Shown here: positions 53,159-61,497 of the stretch, piece by piece
Layout: each line of letters starts with the position of its first letter
Numbering within the stretch: the first letter of the stretch is position 1
Assembly: GCF_029309905.1 (NCBI RefSeq)
Contig: NZ_JARBJP010000002.1
Coordinates: forward strand, 186,001-250,000
DNA length: 64,000 nt
Source of the DNA: Brytella acorum
Lineage (GTDB): Bacteria; Pseudomonadota; Alphaproteobacteria; Acetobacterales; Acetobacteraceae
Reading direction: 5' to 3'
Notes under the pieces: generated by a model
What the model was told of the DNA's origin: nothing
Seen by the model: only the letters and a program-made list of their open reading frames with translations
Database searches by the model: none
Translations under genes and position numbers: made by a program

Positions 53159-54030
53159 ACTGCATCGAGGCGACAGGTCTTCGCAAACAGTATGGAAAAA
53201 AGATCGCGGTCGACGGCATCGACCTTGGGATCGGGACCGGGCGCATCGTCGGGCTGATCGGACCGAACGGGGCGGGCAAGACGACGACGCTGGATGCGAT
53301 CCTTGGCCTGATCCCGTTCGAAGGTTCCCTGAAGGTCATGGGGTGCGATCCGTGGCGTGAACGCGAGCGCCTGATGCGTGAAGTCTCCTTCATAGCCGAC
53401 GTCGCGGTGCTGCCGCGCTGGCTGAAAGTCCGAAACGCGCTGGATTACGTGCAGGGCGTCCATCCGCGTTTCGACCGTTCGAAAGCCGAACGGTTTCTGG
53501 CGCGCACCGATATTCCCATGAAGGCGAAGGTCGGCCAGCTTTCCAAAGGCATGGTGGCGCAACTGCATCTGGCGCTCGTCATGGCGATCGATGCACGGCT
53601 TCTGGTGCTGGACGAGCCGACGCTCGGTCTCGATATCCTTTATCGACGCGCGTTCTACACCTCCCTCCTGAACGATTATTTCGACCAGGAGCGCACGATT
53701 CTCGTGACGACCCATCAGGTCGAGGAAGTCCAGGACATTCTCACCGACGTCATCTTCATCGATCACGGGCGCATCATACTGAGCGCGACCATGGACGACA
53801 TCGAGGCGCGCTACGTCGAGCTGATGCCGCGCCTGGAGACTGTGGACGCGGCCCGAAAGCTCGGACCGGTCACTGAATACGCGGTGTTCGGGCGGCCGGT
53901 CATGCTGTTCGACGGCGTAGCCCGCGGGCATCTCGCCCCCATGGGCGAGATTCGCCGTCCCGGCATCGCCGATCTTTTCGTCATGATGATGGGTCGCGAT
54001 CGCTACGAAGCGCCGGGAGAAGCCGCATGA
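53155..54030 (+). CDS. ABC transporter ATP-binding protein (YtrB-like)
   Basis: A 291-residue cytoplasmic ATPase. Walker A is GPNGAGKTT near 36-44, Walker B LLVLDEPTLGLD near 157-168 and the H-loop THQVEEV near 185. The signature motif is degenerate (LSKGMVAQL for LSGGQ), a change common in YtrB-like and CcmA-like exporters of this type. A C-terminal extension of about 80 residues follows. It overlaps both neighbours by four bases, so regulator, ATPase and permease are made as one unit. The exported substrate is unknown. Confidence 0.88.
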   Translation: MNCIEATGLRKQYGKKIAVDGIDLGIGTGRIVGLIGPNGAGKTTTLDAILGLIPFEGSLKVMGCDPWRERERLMREVSFIADVAVLPRWLKVRNALDYVQGVHPRFDRSKAERFLARTDIPMKAKVGQLSKGMVAQLHLALVMAIDARLLVLDEPTLGLDILYRRAFYTSLLNDYFDQERTILVTTHQVEEVQDILTDVIFIDHGRIILSATMDDIEARYVELMPRLETVDAARKLGPVTEYAVFGRPVMLFDGVARGHLAPMGEIRRPGIADLFVMMMGRDRYEAPGEAA

Positions 54031-54977
54031 ACACGCTATCTTCGAAGCTGACATCCTCGACGTCGGCGCGCTTTTCCGCGTTCCGCCTGATCGACTGGTC
54101 CATGCGCCGGGAGTTGTGGGAATATCGCTCGATCATCTGGGGGCCTGTGATCGGCCTGGGGGCCGTTCTGGCGCTTTATCTGGTCTTTTTGGTGAAGATA
54201 AGCTGGCTTCCCACTCATTCATCCCACATGCCCGTGATCGGTCTTGAAGAGCTTCGGTCCTGGTCGGGGATCGTGACCACATTTCTTGGTCTCATCGGCT
54301 TCGTCGTGGGTCTTCATTACAGCGCGGGAACGCTTCTGGCGGAACGGCGCGAGCGCACGCTTCTGTTCTGGAAGTCTCTGCCCGTTTCGGACGCGCATGC
54401 CGTTCTGGCGAAAATCGCCGTCTCTCTGCTGGTCCTGCCCGCCATTGTTCTGGCTCTGGCGGCTTTTCACGACCTGCTCGTTCTGGGCGTGCTTGCCTTT
54501 CTGCCTCATGACTGGAGCGTGTCCGGGGCTTTGGCCGTGTTCGGCGTTCAACTCGGGAGAACGGCGCTGTTCCTTATGGTCTGGGCTGCGCCCGCTTACG
54601 CGTGGGCGTTTCTCGTCTCCGGCGTGGTGCGCCGTGCGCCGACACTGTGGTTGTTGGGCCTGCCCGTAGGCCTTCTGCTCGCGGAACACATGGCGACGCC
54701 CTTCGACTGGCTTTCCCGTGTGGCGACCGGATATGCGGGTATGGGCGGCGCGCTGATCAGTACGATCCGAACCCAGACATGCGTCCGCCACGCGGCGGGA
54801 CTGCCCCCGGCGCCACCGTGGGGCGGTGAGGTCCATGGAGAATGCGTCCAAACGGGCCTGCGATCCGGCGCCGAGTTGGTAACCGAATGGGGCGTGCCGA
54901 TGACGGCCTGCGTCGTCGTGGCCGCCGTCTTTTTCACCCTTGCGGTTCTGCGCCGTCGCCGCGCGGAAGCCATCTGA
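54027..54977 (+). CDS. ABC transporter permease of the GntR-regulated system
   Basis: A 316-residue inner-membrane protein with about six hydrophobic helices. They begin at IWGPVIGLGAVLALYLVFLVKI, and the motif SAGTLLAERRERTLLFWKSLPVSDAHAVLAKI is typical of ABC-2-type permeases of the YtrC/NatB class. A roughly 65-residue extracytoplasmic loop with two Cys (about 245-290) precedes the last helix. It ends with a basic tail. The start overlaps the ATPase stop. The function (export or stress sensing) is inferred from the family. Confidence 0.84.
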   Translation: MNTLSSKLTSSTSARFSAFRLIDWSMRRELWEYRSIIWGPVIGLGAVLALYLVFLVKISWLPTHSSHMPVIGLEELRSWSGIVTTFLGLIGFVVGLHYSAGTLLAERRERTLLFWKSLPVSDAHAVLAKIAVSLLVLPAIVLALAAFHDLLVLGVLAFLPHDWSVSGALAVFGVQLGRTALFLMVWAAPAYAWAFLVSGVVRRAPTLWLLGLPVGLLLAEHMATPFDWLSRVATGYAGMGGALISTIRTQTCVRHAAGLPPAPPWGGEVHGECVQTGLRSGAELVTEWGVPMTACVVVAAVFFTLAVLRRRRAEAI

Positions 54978-54980
54978 GGG

Positions 54981-55016
54981 CAAGGCCCCTCTTTTCCGAT
55001 CTTCCGGACGAGGGGC
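54981..55016. terminator. Putative bidirectional terminator between convergent genes
   Basis: Nine-bp perfect arms (AGGCCCCTC/GAGGGGCCT) enclose an 18-base segment that itself can pair as TCCG/CGGA. It lies between the permease stop and the OsmC stop. No long T-run is present. Confidence 0.5.
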
Positions 55017-55024
55017 CTGTCGTC

Positions 55025-55456
55025 TCAGCCGTTCAGCTTGGCCGAGAGCGAGATTTCAGCCTTGAACAGTTTCGATACCGGGCAACCGGCCTTGGCTTTG
55101 TTGGCCAGTTCTTCGAACTTCGCCTGATCGGCGCCGGGCACGGTGCCGGTCAGGTCGAGATGGATCGTCTTGATCGCGAATCCGCCGTCTTCCTTGTCCA
55201 GCGAAACGGTCGCCTTCGTATCGAGCGCCGTCGCCGTCAGGCCGGCCTCGCCGAGAATCATGGAAAGCGCCATGGTGAAGCAGCCGGCATGAGCGGCTCC
55301 GATCAACTCTTCCGGATTCGTGCCCGGCTGATCTTCGAATCGCGTGTTGAAGCCGTAGGGCTGCTGCTTCAGCGCGCCGCTCTGCGTTGAGATCTGACCC
55401 TTGCCGTCCTTCAGGCCGCCTGTCCAATGGGCCGTCGCGGTTTTCTTGATGCTCAT
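55025..55456 (-). CDS. OsmC-family peroxiredoxin-like protein
   Basis: A 143-residue cytoplasmic thiol peroxidase of the OsmC subfamily, which reduces organic hydroperoxides. The two redox cysteines are in HAGCFTMALSMIL and AKAGCPVSKLF, the expected spacing, and NPEELIGAAHAGCF is the OsmC hallmark. The ATG at 55456 with AGGAG upstream gives the usual N-terminus MSIKKTATAHWTGGLKDGKG; the frame is open to 55591 but not conserved there. Confidence 0.92.
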   Translation of the reverse strand: MSIKKTATAHWTGGLKDGKGQISTQSGALKQQPYGFNTRFEDQPGTNPEELIGAAHAGCFTMALSMILGEAGLTATALDTKATVSLDKEDGGFAIKTIHLDLTGTVPGADQAKFEELANKAKAGCPVSKLFKAEISLSAKLNG

Positions 55457-55917
55457 GCTGTTTCTCCTGATCCGATCGCGCGACGATTCTGTCGCTGGCT
55501 TATGTGTGCGCCGGAATGCGCGAACCGAGCCATCGGCTTTATCGGCCGACCGTCCGAGCATTCGAACGTTTGGACCGGGGATGTGTTGCAAAAGTCATGC
55601 CTCCGTGACGGTGGTGATCCGACGACCGAGGAATACTGCGGTCTCTGGCCCGTCCGTTGCGACACGACCGCCCTGACGGCTCAGTTTTCTGACCGGCCAT
55701 GGCATTTTTTTGGTGCAGGCGTCGTCTGCGGGGTTTAGAGGGGATCACGAGCGCACTGCGCTGATCTACTACATCTAGGGGCCGGGTTCGCTCTGCATCA
55801 CTAAATAGCGGATCATGCAAGGCTTGTTCTGAAAGAGATTGCGTCGCAGAACGATGCACGCACATGCCAATTTCAATAGCCGACGCGCGACGCCGCGCGC
55901 CTCGGGGGAGACGATAC
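55457..55917. other. Intergenic region upstream of nrdA
   Basis: About 460 bases between the divergent OsmC and nrdA genes. The part near OsmC should hold its promoter. The part near nrdA contains a NrdR-box-like pair at 55766-55812 (separate entry). Short open frames in it (for example 55401-55676 and 55427-55738) look random. No RNA gene or cobalamin riboswitch is apparent. Confidence 0.5.
55766..55812. promoter_or_regulatory. Candidate tandem NrdR boxes upstream of nrdA
   Basis: CTACATCTAG (55769-55778) fits the NrdR core C-w-A-n-A-T-n-T-w-G fully. A weaker relative, CACTAAATAG (55799-55808), lies about three helical turns downstream (centres 30 bases apart), as expected for paired NrdR sites. 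The second box is degenerate, so this is a candidate only. Confidence 0.45.
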
Positions 55918-57945
55918 GTGACCTTGCACGAAGGAACCGCGACGGACCGTATTGCCGACCAGGAGGAACTCGTCCACGCGCCTCAATCCCGTCCGGGCGG
56001 GGCGCCGGATCTGGTTGTCGTGGAGTCCGAAATGTCGATGGCGTCAGCAGGTGACGCGCTCCCGTTCGGGGCAGCGGCGAAGAACGCCGAGCCCGAAATG
56101 TTCGACGATGTCGTGCAGCTCGAGGGCCATCACGCCGTACGCGTGGATCGCAGCCGCGATTCGCTCCTGACCGATTTCGGGCGAGCGACGCTCGACAACC
56201 GCTACCTCCTGGAGGGCGAGCGCTATCAGGATCTGTTCGGTCGGGTGTCGTCCTATTACGGCGCCGACGCCGCCCATGCGCAGAGAATCTACGATTATAT
56301 GTCCCGGCACTGGTTCATGCCCTCGACGCCGGTGCTGTCCAATGGCGGCACGACGCGCGGCCTGCCCATTTCGTGCTTCCTCAACGAGGCCGATGACAGC
56401 CTGCGCGGCATCGTCGATCTCTGGAACGAAAATGTCTGGCTCGCGGCCAAGGGCGGCGGCATCGGCTCCTACTGGGGCAATCTGCGCTCGATCGGCGAGA
56501 ATATCGGCCGTAACGGCAAGACCTCCGGCGTCATCCCGTTCATCCGCGTCATGGACAGCCTGACGCTCGCGATCTCGCAGGGCTCGCTGCGTCGCGGCTC
56601 GGCGGCGGTCTATCTGCCGGTCTGGCACCCGGAGATCGAGGAATTCGTCGAGATGCGCCGCCCGACGGGTGGCGATCCGAATCGCAAGGCTTTGAACCTC
56701 CATCATGGCGTGCTCGTCACGGATGACTTCATGCGCGCGGTCGAGCGTGACGAGGATTGGGGGCTGCGTTCGCCCAAGGACATGACGGTCGTGCGCAGCG
56801 TTTCCGCCCGCAGCCTGTGGATCCGGATTCTGACGGCCCGCATGGAGCAGGGCGAGCCCTATGTCATCTATTCCGACCATGTGAACCGCGCACGCCCCGA
56901 GCACCACAAACTGGCGGGGCTGGAGGTCAAGACCTCCAACCTCTGTGCCGAGATCACGCTGCCGACCGGTCTCGACCACCACGGCAGGAACCGGACGGCC
57001 GTGTGCTGCCTGTCGTCGCTCAACCTCGAGACGTGGGACGAATGGAAAGACGATCCGCAGTTCATCGAGGATGTCCTGCTCTTCCTCGACAACGTGTTGC
57101 AGGATTTCATCGATCGCGCACCGGACGACATGGAGCGCGCTAAATATGCCGCCGCCCGCGAGCGGTCGGTGGGTCTTGGCGTGATGGGTTTCCATTCCTT
57201 TCTTCAGGCGCGCAACATTCCCTTCGAAAGCGTCATGGCGAAAGTCTGGAACCGCAGGATTTTCCAGTATATTCGCGAGCAGGCCGACAAGGCGTCCCGC
57301 CATCTGGCGGAGTTGCGCGGCCCATGCCCGGACGCCGAGGAATACGGCTTCATGGAGCGTTTTTCGAACAAGCTCGCCATCGCGCCGACCGCGTCGATTT
57401 CGATCATCGCGGGCAATGCCAGCCCCGGCATCGAGCCGATCAGCGCGAACGTATTCCTGCAGAAGACGCTTTCGGGCTCGTTCACGGTACGCAACCGGCA
57501 TCTCAAGACACTGCTCGCGGAAAAAGGGCAGGACACGGATGCCGTGTGGTCCTCGATCACGCTGAGCAAAGGCTCCGTCCAGCATCTGGATTTTCTGACG
57601 CAGGACGAGAAGGACGTTTATAAAACGGCGTTCGAACTCGACCAGCGCTGGGTCGTCGAGCATGCCGCGGACCGTGCGCCGTTCATCTGTCAGGCGCAGT
57701 CGGTCAATCTCTTCCTGCCCGCGGACGTGCACAAGCGCGACCTGCACCAGATCCATTATCTCGCCTGGAAGCGTGGCCTGAAGTCGCTTTATTACTGCCG
57801 TTCGCTTTCGGTTCAGCGTGCCGATACGGTCAGTACGATGGCCATCAAGAGTGACATCATGAAGGACGACGATGTGGTGCCTGTCATTGCGGCAGCCCCC
57901 AAGACCACGGGAACTGACTATGAAGAATGTCTTGCATGTCAGTGA
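55918..57945 (+). CDS. nrdA: Class I ribonucleotide reductase, alpha (large) subunit
   Basis: Reduces ribonucleoside diphosphates to deoxy forms. The 675-residue protein carries NGGTTRGLPISCFLNE (first active-site Cys), NLCAEITLPT and CCLSSLNLE, APTASISIIAGNASPGIEP, YCRSLSVQRAD near the radical path, and the C-terminal redox pair EECLACQ. There is no obvious N-terminal ATP-cone, consistent with the short alphaproteobacterial type. The GTG at 55918 with GGGGGAG seven bases upstream is preferred; an ATG at 55864 in the same frame has no ribosome site. It overlaps the next gene by 26 bases. Confidence 0.93.
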   Translation: MTLHEGTATDRIADQEELVHAPQSRPGGAPDLVVVESEMSMASAGDALPFGAAAKNAEPEMFDDVVQLEGHHAVRVDRSRDSLLTDFGRATLDNRYLLEGERYQDLFGRVSSYYGADAAHAQRIYDYMSRHWFMPSTPVLSNGGTTRGLPISCFLNEADDSLRGIVDLWNENVWLAAKGGGIGSYWGNLRSIGENIGRNGKTSGVIPFIRVMDSLTLAISQGSLRRGSAAVYLPVWHPEIEEFVEMRRPTGGDPNRKALNLHHGVLVTDDFMRAVERDEDWGLRSPKDMTVVRSVSARSLWIRILTARMEQGEPYVIYSDHVNRARPEHHKLAGLEVKTSNLCAEITLPTGLDHHGRNRTAVCCLSSLNLETWDEWKDDPQFIEDVLLFLDNVLQDFIDRAPDDMERAKYAAARERSVGLGVMGFHSFLQARNIPFESVMAKVWNRRIFQYIREQADKASRHLAELRGPCPDAEEYGFMERFSNKLAIAPTASISIIAGNASPGIEPISANVFLQKTLSGSFTVRNRHLKTLLAEKGQDTDAVWSSITLSKGSVQHLDFLTQDEKDVYKTAFELDQRWVVEHAADRAPFICQAQSVNLFLPADVHKRDLHQIHYLAWKRGLKSLYYCRSLSVQRADTVSTMAIKSDIMKDDDVVPVIAAAPKTTGTDYEECLACQ

Positions 57946-58369
57946 GACGCGGCGTGTGAAACACCGTATCCCTGCGCGGTCCACGCTCGTCGCCGCCCTG
58001 TCCGGGAGTGTTCTGATGATGGCGGCCTGTGTGGCGTCCATGACCCCAAGCGGAACATGGACGCTCGAACGCCTCGGCCAGCAGCCCTCGGCGCCGGACG
58101 TTGCGTCACTGATCGTGCTTGAGTCCGACGGGACGGTGAGCGGTTCGGGTGGTTGCAACCGCTTGCGCGGGCACGCAAAATTCTCTGCGAATACAGTGTC
58201 GTTCGGCCCGATGATGATGACGCGCATGGCCTGTTCCGGCGCAAAAATGACGCAGGAACAAATGTTTACGCAAGCACTCGATGCGGCGCGGCACTGGCGT
58301 ATAGAAGGCGATCTTCTCGTGCTGGAAGATGCCGCGCACAGCCAGCTTCTGACATTCCGGCGCTCCTGA
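57920..58369 (+). CDS. META-domain (HslJ-like) lipoprotein inside the nrdAB unit
   Basis: A 149-residue predicted lipoprotein. The signal (about 1-35) ends in LMMAAC, and the META domain follows: GTWTLERLGQQPSAPDVASLIVLESDGTVSGSGGCNRLRGHAKFSANTVSFGPMMMTRMACSGAKMTQEQMFTQAL. The GCNR and TRMAC patterns are the family hallmarks. Proteins of this type are linked to envelope stress or antibiotic tolerance, not to nucleotide metabolism. The start overlaps nrdA by 26 bases and nrdB follows after 37 bases, so it is probably cotranscribed with ribonucleotide reductase. Confidence 0.85.
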   Translation: MKNVLHVSETRRVKHRIPARSTLVAALSGSVLMMAACVASMTPSGTWTLERLGQQPSAPDVASLIVLESDGTVSGSGGCNRLRGHAKFSANTVSFGPMMMTRMACSGAKMTQEQMFTQALDAARHWRIEGDLLVLEDAAHSQLLTFRRS

Positions 58370-58406
58370 CCGCTGCCTGACCATTCGAGAAATTCGAGGA
58401 TCCAAC

Positions 58407-59429
58407 ATGAGTGAATCCCCCACAGCCGAAACGGTTACCAAAGATCTTGAGCATCTCGATCTGCTGACCGCCAATCCGGTTTACAAGCCGTTCCGTTATC
58501 CATGGGCTTATGACGCATGGCTGACCCAGCAGCGCGTTCACTGGCTGCCTGAGGAAGTGCCGCTCGCCGATGACGTCAAGGACTGGCACCGCTCGCTGAC
58601 GGAAGGCGAGCAGCATCTCGTCACACAGATCTTCCGCTTCTTCACCCAGGCGGATGTCGAGGTGAACTCGGCCTACATGAAGTACTACAGTCAGGTCTTC
58701 AAACCGACCGAAGTGCTGATGATGCTGTCGGCATTCTCGAACATCGAGACAATCCATATCGCGGCCTATTCGCATCTCCTCGATACGATCGGCATGCCCG
58801 AGACGGAATACGCGGCCTTCCTCAAATACAAGGAGATGAAGGACAAGTACGACTTCATGCAGTCGTTCTCCGTCTCCAGCAAGCGCGAGATCGCCAAGAC
58901 CATGGCGGCGTTCGGCGCGTTTATGGAAGGACTTCAGCTTTTCGCCTCGTTCGCGATCCTGCTGAATTTCCCGCGCTTCAACAAGCTCAAGGGCATGGGG
59001 CAGATCGTCACCTGGTCGATCCGTGACGAGACGCTGCACTGCCTGTCCATGATCCGGCTGTTCCGCACCTTCATCCGTGAGAACCCCGAGATCTGGACGG
59101 AGGATTTCCGAGAGGAGATCGGCCAGATCTGCCGCACGACGGTCGAGCATGAAGACGCGTTCATCGACCTGGCCTTCGAGATGGGACCGGTGGAAGGGCT
59201 GAGCGCACAACAGGTGAAGACCTATATCCGCTTCATCGCGGATCGCCGCATGACGCAGCTCGGTCTGGACCCGATCTATCACGTGCCTGAAAATCCGCTG
59301 CCCTGGCTCGATGACCTGCTGAACGCCGTCGAGCATGCAAATTTCTTCGAAAACCGCTCCACCGAATATTCCCGCGCCTCGACATCCGGCACCTGGGAAG
59401 AAGCGTTCGAGAGCAGCGTTTTTGAGTGA
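58407..59429 (+). CDS. nrdB: Class I ribonucleotide reductase, beta (small) subunit
   Basis: Provides the metal cofactor and radical for NrdA. The 340 residues contain the ligand helices FRFFTQADVEVNSAYM, FSNIETIHIAAYSHLL (Glu, His and the likely radical Tyr), FMEGLQLFASFAI and WSIRDETLHCLSMI. The tail FESSVFE is the type that docks into NrdA. A tyrosine is present at the radical position, arguing for a class Ia/Ib-like rather than a Phe-type class Ic centre, but the metal cannot be told from sequence. The ATG at 58407 follows GAGGATCCAAC. Confidence 0.94.
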   Translation: MSESPTAETVTKDLEHLDLLTANPVYKPFRYPWAYDAWLTQQRVHWLPEEVPLADDVKDWHRSLTEGEQHLVTQIFRFFTQADVEVNSAYMKYYSQVFKPTEVLMMLSAFSNIETIHIAAYSHLLDTIGMPETEYAAFLKYKEMKDKYDFMQSFSVSSKREIAKTMAAFGAFMEGLQLFASFAILLNFPRFNKLKGMGQIVTWSIRDETLHCLSMIRLFRTFIRENPEIWTEDFREEIGQICRTTVEHEDAFIDLAFEMGPVEGLSAQQVKTYIRFIADRRMTQLGLDPIYHVPENPLPWLDDLLNAVEHANFFENRSTEYSRASTSGTWEEAFESSVFE

Positions 59430-59435
59430 AAAGCC

Positions 59436-59463
59436 ATCCTGACGCGCCTTGCCGCGTCAGGAT
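59436..59463. terminator. Hairpin between convergent nrdB and methyltransferase genes
   Basis: Perfect 11-bp arms (ATCCTGACGCG and its complement) with a 6-base loop begin 6 bases after the nrdB stop and overlap the last bases of the convergent gene. On the minus strand the hairpin is followed by GGCTTTTCAC. A bidirectional terminator is likely. Confidence 0.65.
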
Positions 59464-60284
59464 TCCGTTACGACCGGGCCGTCTGGCGTGAGGCACGCCA
59501 TCCGGCGCAATATGGACTCGGCGTGTGGCGTGAAGACGCCATTATCCTGATGCAGGATGAGACCGGGCGCCAGCATGAAGGCGCCCCGGCCGCCCACCGT
59601 CGCACGAACCAGCACCAGTTTCGCCGCGCGGCCCGCTTTGGGCCAGAGTGGCAGCAGCACGATACTCCCGCAACCGGCCTCACGCAGGGCGACGCAGGCC
59701 TCATCCGTCGCGGCCGCCGGCAGGGCGAGGGTGATGGTGCCTCCGGGCAGCGTCCAGCGCGCCAGGGTGGCGATCCAGCGCTGCCATCCTTCCGGCGGCT
59801 GGGAGAGAGCGAGGCTGCGGCGGCGGTCGGGAGAAGGCGGCCTGTCATGGCGGTGCCATGGCGGGTTCGCCATACTGTGTCGGAAGCGTCCATTGGGGCT
59901 GTTGGTCAGGTCCCGAAGGGTCTTGGGCATTTCGGGCACGCGTGTTTGCAGAACGATCAGGGATGCGGCCTTGTTGGCGCGGAAGTTTTCCGCCGCGAGC
60001 ATCGCCGTCTGGGGGTCGAATTCCAGACCGACACCCTGAATTTTTTCAAGACGCGCGTTGAGGCACAGTAATCCGGCTCCAGCCCCACACCCAGCCTCAA
60101 GGATCGTATCGCCCGGCTCGGCCGGAACAAAGGCAGCCATGAGCACGGGCTCGATTCCGGTTCGATAACCCGCGCGGAACTGCCGATAGGTCACGCGACC
60201 ACCCAGCAGTGTGCCGTCGGAGAAGATGTCTTCTCCGTCATAGATGGGATCGTCTGGGTTGACCGTATTGTCGCCGCCGCTCAT
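59457..60284 (-). CDS. TrmN6-like SAM-dependent methyltransferase
   Basis: A 275-residue class I methyltransferase resembling tRNA1(Val) adenine-37-N6-methyltransferase. Motifs are LLGGRVTYRQFRAGYRTGIEPVLMAAFVPAEPGDTILEAGCGAGAGLLCL (SAM site), GLEFDPQTAMLAAENF and the amino-methyltransferase motif NPPW (NPPY in the best-known members). The alphaproteobacterial group shares the LLGGR...YR-x-G-I-x-PVLMAA opening. The exact RNA target is inferred. It is divergent from the prenyl synthase gene. Confidence 0.83.
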   Translation of the reverse strand: MSGGDNTVNPDDPIYDGEDIFSDGTLLGGRVTYRQFRAGYRTGIEPVLMAAFVPAEPGDTILEAGCGAGAGLLCLNARLEKIQGVGLEFDPQTAMLAAENFRANKAASLIVLQTRVPEMPKTLRDLTNSPNGRFRHSMANPPWHRHDRPPSPDRRRSLALSQPPEGWQRWIATLARWTLPGGTITLALPAAATDEACVALREAGCGSIVLLPLWPKAGRAAKLVLVRATVGGRGAFMLAPGLILHQDNGVFTPHAESILRRMACLTPDGPVVTES

Positions 60285-60402
60285 ATGGATTTCACCTGAT
60301 CAAGAGGCCGGTCCGAAGTCCGCGTGCGGTCGGGCCGGCGTCGTCGCCGTCCGCTCTCCGACCGGCGGGCTCCGCGATCCGACCAATATATCGCACCTTG
60401 CC

Positions 60403-61497
60403 ATGGATGACAGGCGGGGTGATGAGTGGAGAGCCGTCTTGGGTGCTGCCGACAGTCTGACCGAAACCCAGCCCGCCGCACCGGCGCAAGGCGCAACGGA
60501 CAAGGGCCAGAACGCGCTGTCTGCGCTGGCCACCTATCTGCAGGAGGACATGGAAGCGTGCAATCGCACCATCGTGGCCCGCATGCAGAGTCCCGTTCCC
60601 CTGATTCCCCAGCTGGGCGCCCATCTCGTAGCGGCAGGAGGCAAGCGCCTGCGCCCCCTGCTGACGCTGGCTTCCGCGCGCCTGTGCGGCTATCCCGCTG
60701 ACGCCGACCATCAGCGTCATGTCGGTCTCGCGGCCTGCGTCGAGTTCATTCACACGGCGACGCTCCTGCACGATGACGTGGTGGATGAGAGTCTGCTGCG
60801 GCGCGGACTCGCTTCGGCCAATGCCGTTTTCGGCAACAAGGCGTCGGTGCTGGTGGGCGATTTCCTGTTCGCGCGTTCGTTCCAGCTCATGACGGCGGAC
60901 GGCTCGTTGCGCGTTATGGCCATTCTCTCCGCCGCATCCGCCACCATCGCCGAGGGCGAGGTGTTGCAGATGGCGACCCAGAACGATCTTTCGACGCCGA
61001 TTGAAAAATATCTGGAAGTCATTCACGGCAAGACCGCGGCCCTGTTCGCCGCGGCCTGTCGTGTCGGCGCCGTGGTCGCGGGGCGTTCGGAGCGGGAAGA
61101 AGAAGCGCTGGACGCATACGGCACCAATCTCGGCATGGCTTTCCAGCTCGTCGATGACGCGCTGGATTATGCCGCCGATCAGCAGACGCTGGGCAAGACG
61201 GTTGGCGATGACATGCGTGAAGGCAAGATCACCTTGCCGGTTCTGGCGGCCTATCATGCGGCGGATGCCCAGGGACGGGCTTTCTGGGAGCGTGTCATCG
61301 AGCAGGGCGAGCAGACCGACGAGGACCTCCCGCACGCGCTTGAACGGATCGCCCAGACAAACGCCATCCGTACGACGGTGGAATGTGCCCAGACCTATGC
61401 CGACAAGGCGGTTCAGGCCCTGTCGATCTTCCCGGACAGTCCGATCCGCCGCCTGATGGTGGATGCGGCGGCCTATACGGTCAGCCGGGCGAACTGA
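60403..61497 (+). CDS. ispB: Long-chain polyprenyl diphosphate synthase (IspB/DdsA type)
   Basis: Builds the all-trans polyprenyl chain used by UbiA for ubiquinone. The 364-residue enzyme has the first aspartate-rich motif LLHDDVVDES, the GKRLRPLLTLASARL segment, GKTAALFAAACRVGA, the second aspartate motif LVDDALDY and GKTVGDDMREGKITLPVL. An N-terminal extension of about 55 residues precedes the catalytic domain. The ATG at 60403 is selected; the frame is open from 60244. Chain length (eight to ten units) is not determined here. It converges with murI with a 25-base overlap. Confidence 0.9.
   Translation: MDDRRGDEWRAVLGAADSLTETQPAAPAQGATDKGQNALSALATYLQEDMEACNRTIVARMQSPVPLIPQLGAHLVAAGGKRLRPLLTLASARLCGYPADADHQRHVGLAACVEFIHTATLLHDDVVDESLLRRGLASANAVFGNKASVLVGDFLFARSFQLMTADGSLRVMAILSAASATIAEGEVLQMATQNDLSTPIEKYLEVIHGKTAALFAAACRVGAVVAGRSEREEEALDAYGTNLGMAFQLVDDALDYAADQQTLGKTVGDDMREGKITLPVLAAYHAADAQGRAFWERVIEQGEQTDEDLPHALERIAQTNAIRTTVECAQTYADKAVQALSIFPDSPIRRLMVDAAAYTVSRAN

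Noticed and set aside
56044-58227. A 727-residue open frame opposite nrdA
   Set aside because: Same artefact of high third-position GC; nrdA on the plus strand has every active-site motif.
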